DNA of 64,000 nt from Paraburkholderia dilworthii (GCF_000472525.1 NZ_AWZT01000027.1:31885-95884), one strand, 5' to 3'; positions 1 to 8,944 are shown, counted from the first letter of the stretch. Program-made: numbers and translations. The notes: generated from the letters alone by a model not told the origin.

Positions 1-219
1 CGGCTTCTCGTTGCAATGACAGCGCGCTCTGACCGGCGCGCCCACATGCACGCCCACCCGATGATGCCTGAACGCCGGTATCCGGTGCAATCCGGCTGAC
101 ACGTTCACGAGCTCGGCGCCGAAACCCTGCCAGCCAAGCGTTTTGCTCGAACGCAGCGCGATCCGGGAGCCCGTGTGCGCGGGCGGAATCGGCGTGCGTA
201 TCTGTGTGACGGCATTCAT
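1..219 (-). CDS. AraC-like transcriptional regulator, N-terminal part (runs off the window)
   Basis: An open minus-strand frame starts at the ATG at 217-219 and runs without a stop to the window edge (73 codons). It has the style of the N-terminal ligand-binding part of AraC-type regulators: a GWQGFGAELVNVSAG stretch, then RHHRVGVHVGAPVRA, where a conserved H-R-V-x-x-H-x-G-x-P-V-R pattern is usual. The DNA-binding domain would lie outside the window, so the family call rests on this short region. The gene is divergent from the NmrA-family gene at 428 and may regulate it. The product could also be another cupin-like sensor domain. Confidence 0.5.
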   Translation of the reverse strand, partial: MNAVTQIRTPIPPAHTGSRIALRSSKTLGWQGFGAELVNVSAGLHRIPAFRHHRVGVHVGAPVRARCHCNEKP

Positions 220-427
220 TCGTTTTACCTCGCGGATGGCGGTCGATCTCCGCGCATTGTGCCTGGTTTTTCCGGGCTCCGCCCAATACGGTTTCCTGGA
301 GCCCGACCGCGCGGCGGCAACGAGCGAGACGATCATCCGAATCTGCTCGTTCACATCTTCGCGTGTGCGTTTTCTGCTGACGGCGTCCTTATGATCGGGC
401 CATGACGATCCGATAAGGAGCCTTAAC

Positions 428-1324
428 ATGTTCGTGATTTTCGGGGCAGGCGGCAATGTTGGCAAAGCAAGCGCAGCCGCGTTGCGGCGCGCCGGTCGCG
501 ACGTGCGCGCGGTCGTTCACAGCGCGGCGCAGGCTGGGCCGCTCGCGGAGATGGGCTGCCATGTCGCGGTCGCCGATCTGCATGATCGGGCCGCGGTGGC
601 GCGCGCCCTCGAAGGCGCGCACGCGGTGCAGACGCTATGTCCGGTGCCGCGCCATCACGACGACCCCGCAAACGCGATGCGCCACATGATCGACGTAAGC
701 GTCGACGCATTGCGTACGAATCCGCCGCCGCATGTGCTCGCGCTTTCCGATTACGGCGCCGAGCACGCAAGCGGAACAGGCATCACCACGCTGTTCCATT
801 ACGTCGAAACGCAGCTCAGTGGCGTCGACACCCGGTTGACGTTCCTCCGCGCGGCCGAGCATATGCACAACTGGGCGCGCGTAGTGCCGTTCGCATTGTC
901 CAAAGGCGTGCTGCCGAGCCTGCATCATCCGCTGAATAAACGCTTTCCTACCGTGGCTGCGCAGGATGTCGGCGCGCTGGCGGCGCAATTGCTGCTCGAT
1001 GACAAGCCGCCGCAGCATTCCCCACGTGTCGTGAGCGTAGAAAGTGAAGAACGCGTCAGCGTGATCGACGTCGCACGCACAATCGGCGAATTGGCGGGCC
1101 GGCCGGTCGCGGCGCACGCGGTGCCGCACGAGCAATGGTTGGCGATGCTCGAAGGCGCTGGCCTCGGCGAGCAGCACGCACGGCTCATAATCGATCTCCA
1201 TGACGCGCACAACGCGGGCTGCATCGACGTGCAGGCCGGCGTCAGCGAACAGTGGTTCGGCTCCACGACATTGGCGCAGGCGCTAGCGGCAATCGTGCCG
1301 CATGACGCGGCCCGCAGCGCGTGA
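428..1324 (+). CDS. NmrA-like NAD(P)-binding oxidoreductase
   Basis: 298 residues with an N-terminal Rossmann fold: the dinucleotide motif GAGGNVG is at residues 6-12, followed by a beta strand ending in R-D-V-R-A-V-V. This is the layout of NmrA/NAD(P)H-azoreductase-like atypical short-chain dehydrogenases, which act in the cytosol as NAD(P)-dependent reductases or redox sensors. The usual SDR YxxxK pair is not evident, as is common in NmrA proteins. The start is supported by AAGGAG at 415-420, seven bases before the ATG. A small membrane peptide gene follows 15 bases downstream and probably shares the transcript. The substrate is unknown. A second NmrA-type gene lies at 53094-53966. Confidence 0.88.
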   Translation: MFVIFGAGGNVGKASAAALRRAGRDVRAVVHSAAQAGPLAEMGCHVAVADLHDRAAVARALEGAHAVQTLCPVPRHHDDPANAMRHMIDVSVDALRTNPPPHVLALSDYGAEHASGTGITTLFHYVETQLSGVDTRLTFLRAAEHMHNWARVVPFALSKGVLPSLHHPLNKRFPTVAAQDVGALAAQLLLDDKPPQHSPRVVSVESEERVSVIDVARTIGELAGRPVAAHAVPHEQWLAMLEGAGLGEQHARLIIDLHDAHNAGCIDVQAGVSEQWFGSTTLAQALAAIVPHDAARSA

Positions 1325-1339
1325 GCAAGGAGGATGGAG

Positions 1340-1513
1340 ATGTCGACCTGCTCTTTCCGACCCGAAGCGCGACCCGAAGCGACACTACCGCGCGCCGATG
1401 CGAGCCGCTTACTGGCGATCGTGCTGACCGTGTTGGCACTGGTGGGCTGGCGCGCGCTTCGTGATCTGCTCAACGCGATTCCCGACAGCAACGACGACTT
1501 CGGCTTGTTCTAA
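1340..1513 (+). CDS. Small single-pass membrane protein, 57 aa
   Basis: A short gene with a near-perfect Shine-Dalgarno AAGGAGG (1327-1333) seven bases before the ATG at 1340. The translation begins MSTCSFRPEARPEA, has a hydrophobic helix LLAIVLTVLALVGWRAL (about residues 24-40) and ends in an acidic tail ending DSNDDFGLF. An N-in, C-out single-pass inner-membrane peptide is likely. It follows the NmrA gene by 15 bases and is probably co-transcribed with it. I do not recognise a family. The strong RBS, the membrane helix and the high-GC codon pattern argue that it is real. Confidence 0.65.
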   Translation: MSTCSFRPEARPEATLPRADASRLLAIVLTVLALVGWRALRDLLNAIPDSNDDFGLF

Positions 1514-1676
1514 CCCGCCCGAAGTCCTCGAACCGTTCGACGCGACGTTGAACCGACACGATAACGGAATCACACATCGCCTGCGGATCCTGCTTGCGCG
1601 CAACCTCAACCCCTGCTCGTTTGCGACGAGGCCGGTGGTTCCTTGCATCAACGCATCGAACGACGAATCGCCGTGC

Positions 1677-3023
1677 CTATTGGTGGATCTTCGAGCGGAG
1701 CCGTTCGACCTCACGGTCGGACACCGGAGCCGCGTGATTTCCCCATGTATTGCGAATGAAGCTGACGACCTGCGCAATTTGAGCCGACGTCAGTTGCCCG
1801 TGGAATCCGGGCATTTTCTGCGGCGCGGGTCCTTCGTCTGTCACCGGGCTTTTGCTGCCTTCGATCACGATACGCATGACCGAAGTCGGATCGGCCGCCA
1901 ACACTAGCGGATTTCCTGCAAGTGCCGCGACTTTGCCGGGCTGCCCCTGCCCGTTCGCCTGATGGCAGCGCGCACAGAACGACAGGTAAATACCGGCGCC
2001 GTGACGCTCCACTTCCCCCGTTTCAATGCTTCGCGCGGTAAGCGCTCTCGCGTGCTCCGTATTTGCGAAGGTGCCGTAGGTTTCGTGCGGCGGCAGCGCC
2101 TTCAGATAGGTGGCGATCGAACGCAGGTCCTCGTCGGACATGTACTGGGTACTCTCTCCGACAACCGGCGCCATCGCGCCGAAAGCGATAGCCCCGGCGC
2201 CGTGGCCGGTGCGCAGAAAGTTGACGATGTCGTCCGTAGACCATCGTCCGAGGCCGCTTGCCGGATCGCCGGTCAGATTCGGCGCCAACCAGTGATCATT
2301 GACGCCCCCGGTCAGATACCACGGCGAGCTCTCGCTATAGCCGAGTTCGTTGTACGCGGGTCCGCGCGGCGTGTGACACGCGCCGCAATGCCCGAGCCCC
2401 TGCACGAGATAAGCCCCGCGATTCCATTGACTACTGCGCTTCGGATCAGGGACGTACTGGTCGCGGTTGCCCACAGTCAGCGTCCAGAAAAGCATTCCCC
2501 AGCGCAGATTGAACGGAAACGGCAGATGCGTCTCGGGCGCGCGTTTCGCCACCGGCTTCACACCGTGCATCAGGTACGCATAAAGTGCGAGCACATCGTC
2601 GTCCGTGATGTGGGCAAATGACGGGTAAGGCATGGCGGGGTACAGCCGCTTGCCGTCCCTACGTTTGCCGAAACGCAGCGCGTCGGAAAACTCCCGAAGC
2701 GAATAGCGTCCGATGCCGTACGTCGGGTCGGGCGTGATATTGGTGGCGTAGATGGGACCAAACGGAGAGTTGACCGGCAGTCCGCCGGCGAGCGGCGCAT
2801 GATCCGCGGCATCATGGCACGCACGGCAATCGCCCGCTTTCGCAAGATATTCGCCGCGCGCGACGAGCTTCGGGTCGCTCGCGATCGGCGACTGCGCCGT
2901 CACGTTGGCCGGAACACTGCCGGATTCGTCTGCCGGGCATCCACCGAGCAAGGCGACAATGCCAAGAATAAATGCGGCGGCAAGCCGGCTCGTTGTTCCC
3001 GTGGTGTTCATTGTCAGTGCCAT
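1677..3023 (-). CDS. Tri-heme cytochrome c lipoprotein (alcohol/gluconate-dehydrogenase cytochrome-subunit-like)
   Basis: 448 residues from the ATG at 3023 (a second ATG at 3011 is also possible). The N-terminus is a lipoprotein signal with lipobox LLGGC, putting the lipidated Cys at 29. Three c-type heme sites follow: CRACH (66-70), CGACH (213-217) and CARCH (350-354). The three-domain layout matches membrane-bound alcohol or gluconate dehydrogenase cytochrome subunits. Here it is the last gene of the heme-copper oxidase operon and overlaps the preceding gene by 10 bases. It is therefore more likely a periplasmic electron carrier feeding the CuA/cytochrome c subunit than part of a dehydrogenase, and no dehydrogenase partner is adjacent. 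Neither candidate start has a clear Shine-Dalgarno, so translational coupling is likely. Confidence 0.88.
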   Translation of the reverse strand: MALTMNTTGTTSRLAAAFILGIVALLGGCPADESGSVPANVTAQSPIASDPKLVARGEYLAKAGDCRACHDAADHAPLAGGLPVNSPFGPIYATNITPDPTYGIGRYSLREFSDALRFGKRRDGKRLYPAMPYPSFAHITDDDVLALYAYLMHGVKPVAKRAPETHLPFPFNLRWGMLFWTLTVGNRDQYVPDPKRSSQWNRGAYLVQGLGHCGACHTPRGPAYNELGYSESSPWYLTGGVNDHWLAPNLTGDPASGLGRWSTDDIVNFLRTGHGAGAIAFGAMAPVVGESTQYMSDEDLRSIATYLKALPPHETYGTFANTEHARALTARSIETGEVERHGAGIYLSFCARCHQANGQGQPGKVAALAGNPLVLAADPTSVMRIVIEGSKSPVTDEGPAPQKMPGFHGQLTSAQIAQVVSFIRNTWGNHAAPVSDREVERLRSKIHQ

Positions 3024-3490
3024 TGATTGCAGGAAGTGACAAACACTTCGGCGAGAATCGTAAACACGAGGCCGATGAGAAACCCCCAGCCGAGCAACGT
3101 ACTGCATACCGCAATAAAGCGCATGCGGCCGACCTGCTCTTCGTCGCGCGAGGGTTTCTCTCGGGCTGGGCCGTTATCGCGCCCGGCTTTGATCCGTTTC
3201 TGCTTTCTTTCCAGAAAGAGCAGACCGTGCGTTGCCAGCGCGGCGCAGACGATCGAAATCAGCACGGCCGCGGCGGAAACTCCGTACAGCCACGCATGAA
3301 AATGAGTAAACAGTGGCCTCGCTCGCGGTGCCGATATTTCATTGCAACCCTGGGCCGAGATCGTTTCAGAAATCATCACCTGCAAGAGCCACGCGCCCGG
3401 AGATAGAAAGAACCCGGCACACGCGCACAAGATGAGCCGCCGCTTTTCGCCGCTCGTCAACCGCTCTTCTTTCTGCGGACGAGCTTCCAT
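3014..3490 (-). CDS. Small polytopic membrane protein of the oxidase operon
   Basis: 158 residues. Its ATG (3488-3490) shares one base with the TGA of the upstream subunit I+III gene (TGATG), so translation is coupled. Three hydrophobic segments are visible, near residues 18-40, 66-90 and 125-148, separated by a basic loop rich in K/R (ERKQKRIKAGRD). The family is not recognised. Its position between the catalytic subunit and the tri-heme cytochrome suggests an accessory or subunit-IV-like assembly protein. The product ends in VFVTSCNQWH, and its last codons overlap the start of the cytochrome gene. Confidence 0.7.
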   Translation of the reverse strand: MEARPQKEERLTSGEKRRLILCACAGFFLSPGAWLLQVMISETISAQGCNEISAPRARPLFTHFHAWLYGVSAAAVLISIVCAALATHGLLFLERKQKRIKAGRDNGPAREKPSRDEEQVGRMRFIAVCSTLLGWGFLIGLVFTILAEVFVTSCNQWH

Positions 3491-6090
3491 CAATGGCCCC
3501 TTAACCAGAACGGGGAGACGTACAGCGCCGAGAAGATGAAAATCCACACCACGTCGACGAAGTGCCAGTACAAGCCGCCAATTCGCATCGGTGCACTGCG
3601 GTTCTCGTCGAAATAGCCCAGAGCAATCCACACCGCCAGTACAACGAGGATAACAAGGCCGACTAACACGTGCAGCAGATGAAAGCCGGTGATCGTGAAG
3701 TAAAGCGAGCCGTACAGATGTGAGGAGATGCCATACGGGTGATCGCGCCATTCCTTCATCTGAATACCGACGAAGACACAGCCGAGCACGATCGCGATCA
3801 GCATCCAGGCAAACGCCTTCCACTGGCGGTTCTTTCTGAGAGTCCGCTCCGAAAGCCACGCAAATACGCTACTCAAAATGAGAACGCCGGTACTGAGACC
3901 ACCGATGCCGATTTTCGGCATGCCTTCCGGCGGCCACGCCAGCGTGGTTTGCGATTGCGAGTAGAAGTAGCAGAAGATCAGATAGCCGAACAAGCTCGCC
4001 TCGGTCAGTACGAGCGCGAGTACGCCCCACCATCCGCCCGAATGCTCGCCCGCACTGCCAACGGGCAGCAGATCGTCGTTTTCCCGGGCGCGCGCAGGCG
4101 CCGTTTGCTTCGGCGTCGGCGGCTCGCGTTGCGCGAGCGAGCGCCGCGGCCAAAGCCACGCAATCAGCGTGGCGCCGCATGCAACGAGTGCCGCGACGGT
4201 AAGAGACGGCGAATGCAGCAGCATCGCAAAGAACACGATGGCGGCGAAGAGGCCGAGAAAGAACGGCGACCACGCGTCTTCTGGCATCTTCAAAATTACA
4301 TCGGCTTTGCCGCTCAACGGATTCACGCCGAGCGCCTCGCGTCCCTGATGCAGCAAATACCCCGATTCAAGGCTCGAACGACGCCCGGACGGTTGCAGAC
4401 GGTCCTCCCACATCGGATGCCGCGACTCGATAACCGGCAGCACCGCAAAGTTATACGGCGGCGGCGGCGATGCCGTGGACCATTCGAGGCCGGGCGCATC
4501 CCACGGGTTGGGCGGCGCCTTACGTCCGCGCCTTGCCGAAACCAGTGCGTTGATCGCAAACAGCAGCACGCCGATGCCGAGCACGAACGAGCCGATCGTC
4601 GTGATCAGATTCGACGTGTCCCATCCCATGCCGTCCGGATACGTATATACGCGCCGCGGCATGCCGAGCAGGCCGGAGATGTGCATTGGGAAAAAGCCTG
4701 CGTTGAAGCCGACGAACACGATCCAGAAGGCGAGCTTGCCTACTCGTTCGTTCATCAGGCGCCCGGTGAACTTGGGAAACCAGTAAGTGATGCCGCCCAG
4801 CACCGGGAATACGTTGATGCCGAGCAGCACATAGTGCAAATGCGCGACCACGAAATAGGTTTCGTTGAGCTGCCAGTCGAGCGGCACGGCAGCGGTCATC
4901 ACGCCCGATACGCCGCCCACCACGAACATCAGCACGAAGCTTGCAAAGTACAGAAAAGGGACCGTGAATACCGGGCGTCCCGTCCAGATGGTCGCTATCC
5001 ACGCGAATACGGCGACCGCGCTCGGAATCGAGATCAACATGCTCGCCGCGCCGAAGAATGCCAGCGCAAGCGGCGCTATGCCGGTCGCGAACATATGATG
5101 GATCCACACCTCGAATCCGATGATCATGGTCACGACCGTGGACATCGCGACTGCCGCGTAGGCCACGAGCGGACGCCTGCAAAAAGTGGGGAGCGCATCG
5201 GAGACGATGCCCATTGCCGGGAGCACGACAACGTACACCCAGGGATGCGCGAACATCCAGAACAGGTGCTGCCAGAGCAGCGGCCGACCGTCGCTTGCGA
5301 CGTCGAAGAAATGCGTGCCAATGTTGCGGTCCATCCACAGCAGCAGGAACGCGAGGCTGACAGCCGGAACCGCGAGCAGGTTGGCGAAAGAGATGGTCAG
5401 CGTGCCCCACACGATGATCGGCAGCCGGTCCACCGACATGCCGACGGCGCGCATGCGAAACAGCGTCACGACGAAGTTCACCGCGCCCACCGTGGTTGAA
5501 ATGCCGAGCAGCACCATACCCAGTGAATAGACGTCGATGTTGGGCCCCCGGTTATATTCGAGCGATGCAAACGGCACATAATTGAACCAGCCCGCATTGG
5601 GCGCCTCGCCTAACGGAAAACTGCTATAGAGAAAGAGTCCGGCGAATAGAAAGACCCAGTAAGACAGCGCATTCAGACGCGGGAACGCCATGTCGCGTGA
5701 GCCGAGCATCAGCGGCCACAGGAAGTTGGCAAAACCGCTCAACACCGGCAGCGCATACAGAAAGATCATGGTTATGCCATGCATGGTGAAGAGCTGCGCG
5801 TACTGCTCGGGCGAGAGCAGCGTCTCGTTTGGCCGGGCAAGCTGCATGCGCATCACGAGCGCCTCGGCGCCTCCCATCAACAGGAAGACAAAGGCTGTCA
5901 CGATGTAGCGCAGCCCTATCTTCTTGTGATCGACTGTCGTGAGAAAGCCGCGCCAGCCAGAGGCTCCTTCCCATATCTCGCAGAGGCGCTTCTCTGCCTC
6001 CGAGCCTTGCGGAACACTGCCAAATTCGGGCGTTCGTCGGAACGCGATCCGGCCTGATTGCCCAATGCGTCGATCACCGGTCGCGGACAT
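3490..6090 (-). CDS. Heme-copper oxidase subunit I+III fusion lacking canonical D- and K-channel residues
   Basis: 866 residues. Residues 40-570 are subunit I and 690-866 are subunit III (TEASLFGYLIF; YWHFVDVVWIFIFSALY), joined by two extra helices (about 605-648). Subunit I keeps the low-spin heme ligands H104 and H419, the high-spin ligand H417, and the CuB ligands H282, H331 and H332 with the cross-link Tyr Y286. The D-channel entry D133 and N140 are present. However, the motif usually read as GHPEVY (or YSHPxV in A2 enzymes) is FAHPWVY here (280-286), so the terminal glutamate is missing. The K-channel lysine in IPTGVKVF is alanine (IPSAVAVF, A360). It is encoded 10 bases after coxB. The protein should reduce O2 at the inner membrane, but how it pumps protons is unclear. 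Confidence 0.93.
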   Translation of the reverse strand: MSATGDRRIGQSGRIAFRRTPEFGSVPQGSEAEKRLCEIWEGASGWRGFLTTVDHKKIGLRYIVTAFVFLLMGGAEALVMRMQLARPNETLLSPEQYAQLFTMHGITMIFLYALPVLSGFANFLWPLMLGSRDMAFPRLNALSYWVFLFAGLFLYSSFPLGEAPNAGWFNYVPFASLEYNRGPNIDVYSLGMVLLGISTTVGAVNFVVTLFRMRAVGMSVDRLPIIVWGTLTISFANLLAVPAVSLAFLLLWMDRNIGTHFFDVASDGRPLLWQHLFWMFAHPWVYVVVLPAMGIVSDALPTFCRRPLVAYAAVAMSTVVTMIIGFEVWIHHMFATGIAPLALAFFGAASMLISIPSAVAVFAWIATIWTGRPVFTVPFLYFASFVLMFVVGGVSGVMTAAVPLDWQLNETYFVVAHLHYVLLGINVFPVLGGITYWFPKFTGRLMNERVGKLAFWIVFVGFNAGFFPMHISGLLGMPRRVYTYPDGMGWDTSNLITTIGSFVLGIGVLLFAINALVSARRGRKAPPNPWDAPGLEWSTASPPPPYNFAVLPVIESRHPMWEDRLQPSGRRSSLESGYLLHQGREALGVNPLSGKADVILKMPEDAWSPFFLGLFAAIVFFAMLLHSPSLTVAALVACGATLIAWLWPRRSLAQREPPTPKQTAPARARENDDLLPVGSAGEHSGGWWGVLALVLTEASLFGYLIFCYFYSQSQTTLAWPPEGMPKIGIGGLSTGVLILSSVFAWLSERTLRKNRQWKAFAWMLIAIVLGCVFVGIQMKEWRDHPYGISSHLYGSLYFTITGFHLLHVLVGLVILVVLAVWIALGYFDENRSAPMRIGGLYWHFVDVVWIFIFSALYVSPFWLRGH

Positions 6091-6100
6091 CGTCTTTTCC

Positions 6101-7165
6101 TTATCTGAGAGTAGCGAGATAGGCGGACAGATCGCGCGCCTCCGCCGACGAGAGCTTCATGTCGGGCATCAGCGTGCCGGGCTTGATCTCCTGCACATGC
6201 TCGATCCAGTCCATCAGGTTCTCCGGCGTGTTGACCAGCGTGCCCGCCGCGAGAAGTCTGCGCGACAGGACATGCGTGAGGTCCGGCGCCTGCACGCCCG
6301 CAGCCTTGCTGCCGCGCACCGTATGACAACCCGCGCAGCGCTCCTCGAAGAGCTTGCTGCCGCGCGCCGCCTGAGCCGTCGCCGGCACGGGGGCCGTGCG
6401 CTGCTGCGCGGCGCGCCAGCGTTCATACTCCGCTTGCGGTTGAGCGTAGACTTCGAACGCCATATGCGCATGCTGCACGCCGCAGTACTGCGTACACTGA
6501 CCGCGGTAAATGCCAGGCTTGTCCGCCTGTATCCACTGACGGTTGACGATGCCCGGGATGGTTTGCGTCTTTCCCGAGAGCTCTGGAACCCAGAACGCGT
6601 GGATGACGTCGGCGCTTTTCAGCATCACGAGCACCGGCACGCCTGTCGGAATGTGCATCTCGTTTGCCGTGGTGAAGTGCTGATCGCCCTCGCCGTAGTC
6701 CACCTTCCACCACCAGTCGTAGGCCGTGACCGTGACGGTAAGCGCCGGCTCGCGCGGCGGGTCGGCCACCTGCGCAAGCACTATCAGCATGTACACCGCA
6801 ATACCGAGTAGCGCGACCGTAGATATCGCCCCGCCGACGTACACGAAACGGGTCCCGCCGCCCGCCGTAAGCGCGCGGGGATCCTGACGCTTACGGCGAC
6901 GAAAGAGTGCAATGCCGAGCATCACTGCGATGACGATGCAGACAACGCTGCAGATGGCCGCCAATGCCCAGTCCAGCTGCAACACCGGTTGTGCCGCAGG
7001 GCCGGCGCCGTGCAGAAAATACGCGAGCGGTGTGGGTTTGTCCGCGCTCGGTCCGGTCGAGTTCGCGACAGCCGCCTCGGCCCAGGCGTACGGCACACGT
7101 GACGCAAGTACGACAGTCAGCGCCGCGCGGCCAAGCTGCGGAAAAAGTCGGCGTGCGCGAATCAC
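6101..7165 (-). CDS. coxB: Cytochrome c oxidase subunit II with C-terminal cytochrome c domain (caa3 type)
   Basis: 354 residues from a GTG at 7165 preceded by AAGGAG; open frame continues further upstream but looks non-coding. The order is a signal or first hydrophobic stretch, two transmembrane helices (about 62-88 and 107-131), the CuA cupredoxin domain, then a fused c-type heme domain. CuA ligands are visible: H189 (DVIHAF), C224, C228, H232 and M235 in CTQYCGVQHAHM. The residue between the two Cys that is usually Glu is Gln. The heme site is CAGCH (277-281), with M336 (or M333) in TLMPDM as the axial ligand. It accepts electrons from periplasmic cytochrome c and passes them to the fused subunit I encoded immediately downstream. 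Confidence 0.93.
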   Translation of the reverse strand: MIRARRLFPQLGRAALTVVLASRVPYAWAEAAVANSTGPSADKPTPLAYFLHGAGPAAQPVLQLDWALAAICSVVCIVIAVMLGIALFRRRKRQDPRALTAGGGTRFVYVGGAISTVALLGIAVYMLIVLAQVADPPREPALTVTVTAYDWWWKVDYGEGDQHFTTANEMHIPTGVPVLVMLKSADVIHAFWVPELSGKTQTIPGIVNRQWIQADKPGIYRGQCTQYCGVQHAHMAFEVYAQPQAEYERWRAAQQRTAPVPATAQAARGSKLFEERCAGCHTVRGSKAAGVQAPDLTHVLSRRLLAAGTLVNTPENLMDWIEHVQEIKPGTLMPDMKLSSAEARDLSAYLATLR

Positions 7166-7473
7166 ATGTTCTCCTTCTGGCGTTGCCGGATGTACACCGA
7201 CGAGCATCCGCATGGGTCGGCCGCAATCGCGCGCGTGCCGAAACCAGTGCTGCCCGACATTTCGGCTGCGTAAACGCAGGCGAAAGCAAAACGTCGGGGA
7301 ACGCAATGCGGATCGTAATTTGCCACGGCGAGTGCGCATACACTGGCTTTTGCTCACTGCGGCGTCGAATGCGGTAGGACGAAGACAGCGGCTACGCGCC
7401 GCGGCCCTTGCGAGCCGTACCGCGACTCGAAGGAAGCAACCCACGTTCCAACCCGCGATTCGACGGACGCGAT
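7166..7473. other. Upstream region of the oxidase operon, no gene seen
   Basis: About 310 bases before coxB. It should contain the oxidase promoter. I found no convincing sigma-70 boxes or inverted repeat, and no protein-like frame other than a noncoding-looking extension of coxB. Confidence 0.4.
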
Positions 7474-7801
7474 ATGCTTGCGATAAATCATTTCCTGCGA
7501 TCTACCGTCGTGCTGCTTGCGCAGGCGCTGATGCTCGACACAAGAGGCGGGCTCGGCTGGCTCGATATGCTCCAAGTGATTGGCGATAGCTTCGCGGCCT
7601 CGCCGCTCGTCAATTGCGAACTCGAAGCGCTGCGCTTTCGCCGCGCCGATATCGAAGCGGCAGTATCGAAGCGGCAGTCAAGGCAGCAATGCAGGCGCGT
7701 TACTACAATCCGCGACCACCGCGGTATGGCGCGGTACATCGCTTGCTGAACTATGTTTTCGACGGCATACGGCCTGATGGCCTCGCGTTCGAAGCCATAT
7801 A
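7474..7801 (+). pseudogene. Relic of a 3-hydroxyisobutyrate-dehydrogenase-like C-terminal domain, frameshifted
   Basis: Residues read from 7474 (AINHFLRSTVVLLAQALML, then GGLGWLDMLQVIG and ASPLV) resemble the all-helical C-terminal NAD-binding domain of beta-hydroxyacid dehydrogenases. There is no Rossmann domain upstream. A perfect 14-bp tandem duplication (7651-7678) shifts the frame. Reading across it as a single copy gives a continuation to the TAA at 7799-7801, but that part (KAAMQARYYNPRPPRYG...) is not recognised as the same family. It is best read as a decayed fragment, possibly a join of two relics. Confidence 0.5.
7651..7678. repeat. Perfect 14-bp tandem duplication
   Basis: ATCGAAGCGGCAGT occurs twice in direct contact (7651-7664 and 7665-7678). 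Fourteen is not a multiple of three, so the duplication shifts the frame of the surrounding relic. The copies are identical, which suggests a recent slippage event. Confidence 0.95.
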
Positions 7802-7873
7802 ACCGCTCGCCTGGGCGGACCGGCATCGCAGATTCATTGTGCAAACACAGCTACTTCTCAACTTTCAATCCAC

Positions 7874-8944
7874 ATGGAAAAACGGGCACTCATCATTGGC
7901 GCGACGGGCATCGTCGGCGGCAATCTCGCGCAGCATCTGCTTGCATGCGGCGACTGGGGCGTGACGGGTCTCTCGCGCGGCCGCACCGCAGCGCATAGCG
8001 GGATCGACTCCATCACGGCCGACCTCACTTCGGCCGACTCCGTCACGCAGGCGCTGCAAGGGCAGCGCTTTACCCACGTCTTTTTCACCGCGTGGTCACG
8101 ACAGGCGACCGAGCGCGAAAACATCAAAGTGAACGGCGCAATGGTCCGTCACGTGCTCGACGCGCTTGGACCTGCCGGCACGCTGGAACATGCCGCGCTG
8201 GTCACCGGACTGAAGCACTACCTCGGTCCGTTCGAAGCGTATGCGCAAGGCAGCGTACCGCTCACGCCGTTTCGTGAGGAACAGGGCCGGCAACCCGTCG
8301 ATAATTTTTACTACGAGCAGGAAGACCGCCTGTTCGACGCAGCCCGTCAATATGATTTCGGCTGGAGCGTGCATCGGCCGCATACGATCATCGGCTTCGC
8401 GCTCGGCAACGCGATGAACATGGGAGTCACGCTCGCTGTCTATGCGACGCTATGCAAGGAAACGGGGCAGCCATTCGTGTTTCCTGGCTCCAGTGCGCAA
8501 TGGAACGGTCTCACGGATATGACGGATGCGCAGCTCCTCGCGAGGCATCTGGAATGGGCAGCCACGTCGCCGAATGCGCGCAACGAGGACTTTAACGTCG
8601 TCAATGGCGACGTCTTCCGTTGGAAATGGATGTGGACGCAGCTCGCGCAATACTTCGGCATCGACGCAGCGCCGTTCGATGGCGAGACCCGCCCGCTCGA
8701 ACATCGCATGCATGATGCGGGCAAGCAATGGTCCGCAATCGCGGCGCGCTATCGGCTAGGAGAACCGGATATCGGAAGGCTCGCGTCGTGGTGGCACACG
8801 GACGCCGACCTCGGACGTCCGATGGAAGTGCTGACCGACATGAGCAAGAGCCGCAAGGCAGGCTTTCTCGATTATCAGAGCACGTCTGATGCGTTCTTTG
8901 CGTTGTTCGACCGCCTGAAAGCGGAGCGGATCATTCCTGCATGA
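7874..8944 (+). CDS. PRISE-type SDR reductase (progesterone 5-beta-reductase/iridoid synthase-like)
   Basis: 356 residues, the usual length of atypical SDRs of the PRISE family, which reduce activated C=C bonds with NADPH. The N-terminus carries GATGIVGGN (residues 9-17), a Rossmann dinucleotide motif. The family's catalytic pair is visible: Lys in LVTGLKHYLG and Tyr in NFYYEQED, followed by the substrate-site motif VHRPHTIIG. It is monocistronic, is followed by a convergent GntR gene, and has no obvious partner. The physiological substrate in bacteria is unknown. Confidence 0.88.
   Translation: MEKRALIIGATGIVGGNLAQHLLACGDWGVTGLSRGRTAAHSGIDSITADLTSADSVTQALQGQRFTHVFFTAWSRQATERENIKVNGAMVRHVLDALGPAGTLEHAALVTGLKHYLGPFEAYAQGSVPLTPFREEQGRQPVDNFYYEQEDRLFDAARQYDFGWSVHRPHTIIGFALGNAMNMGVTLAVYATLCKETGQPFVFPGSSAQWNGLTDMTDAQLLARHLEWAATSPNARNEDFNVVNGDVFRWKWMWTQLAQYFGIDAAPFDGETRPLEHRMHDAGKQWSAIAARYRLGEPDIGRLASWWHTDADLGRPMEVLTDMSKSRKAGFLDYQSTSDAFFALFDRLKAERIIPA

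Noticed and set aside
3739..5499. A 586-codon plus-strand frame over the oxidase gene
   Set aside because: It is antisense to the well-supported subunit I+III gene, has Arg/His/Glu-rich low-complexity composition and no family motif. It is a mirror of the codon pattern.
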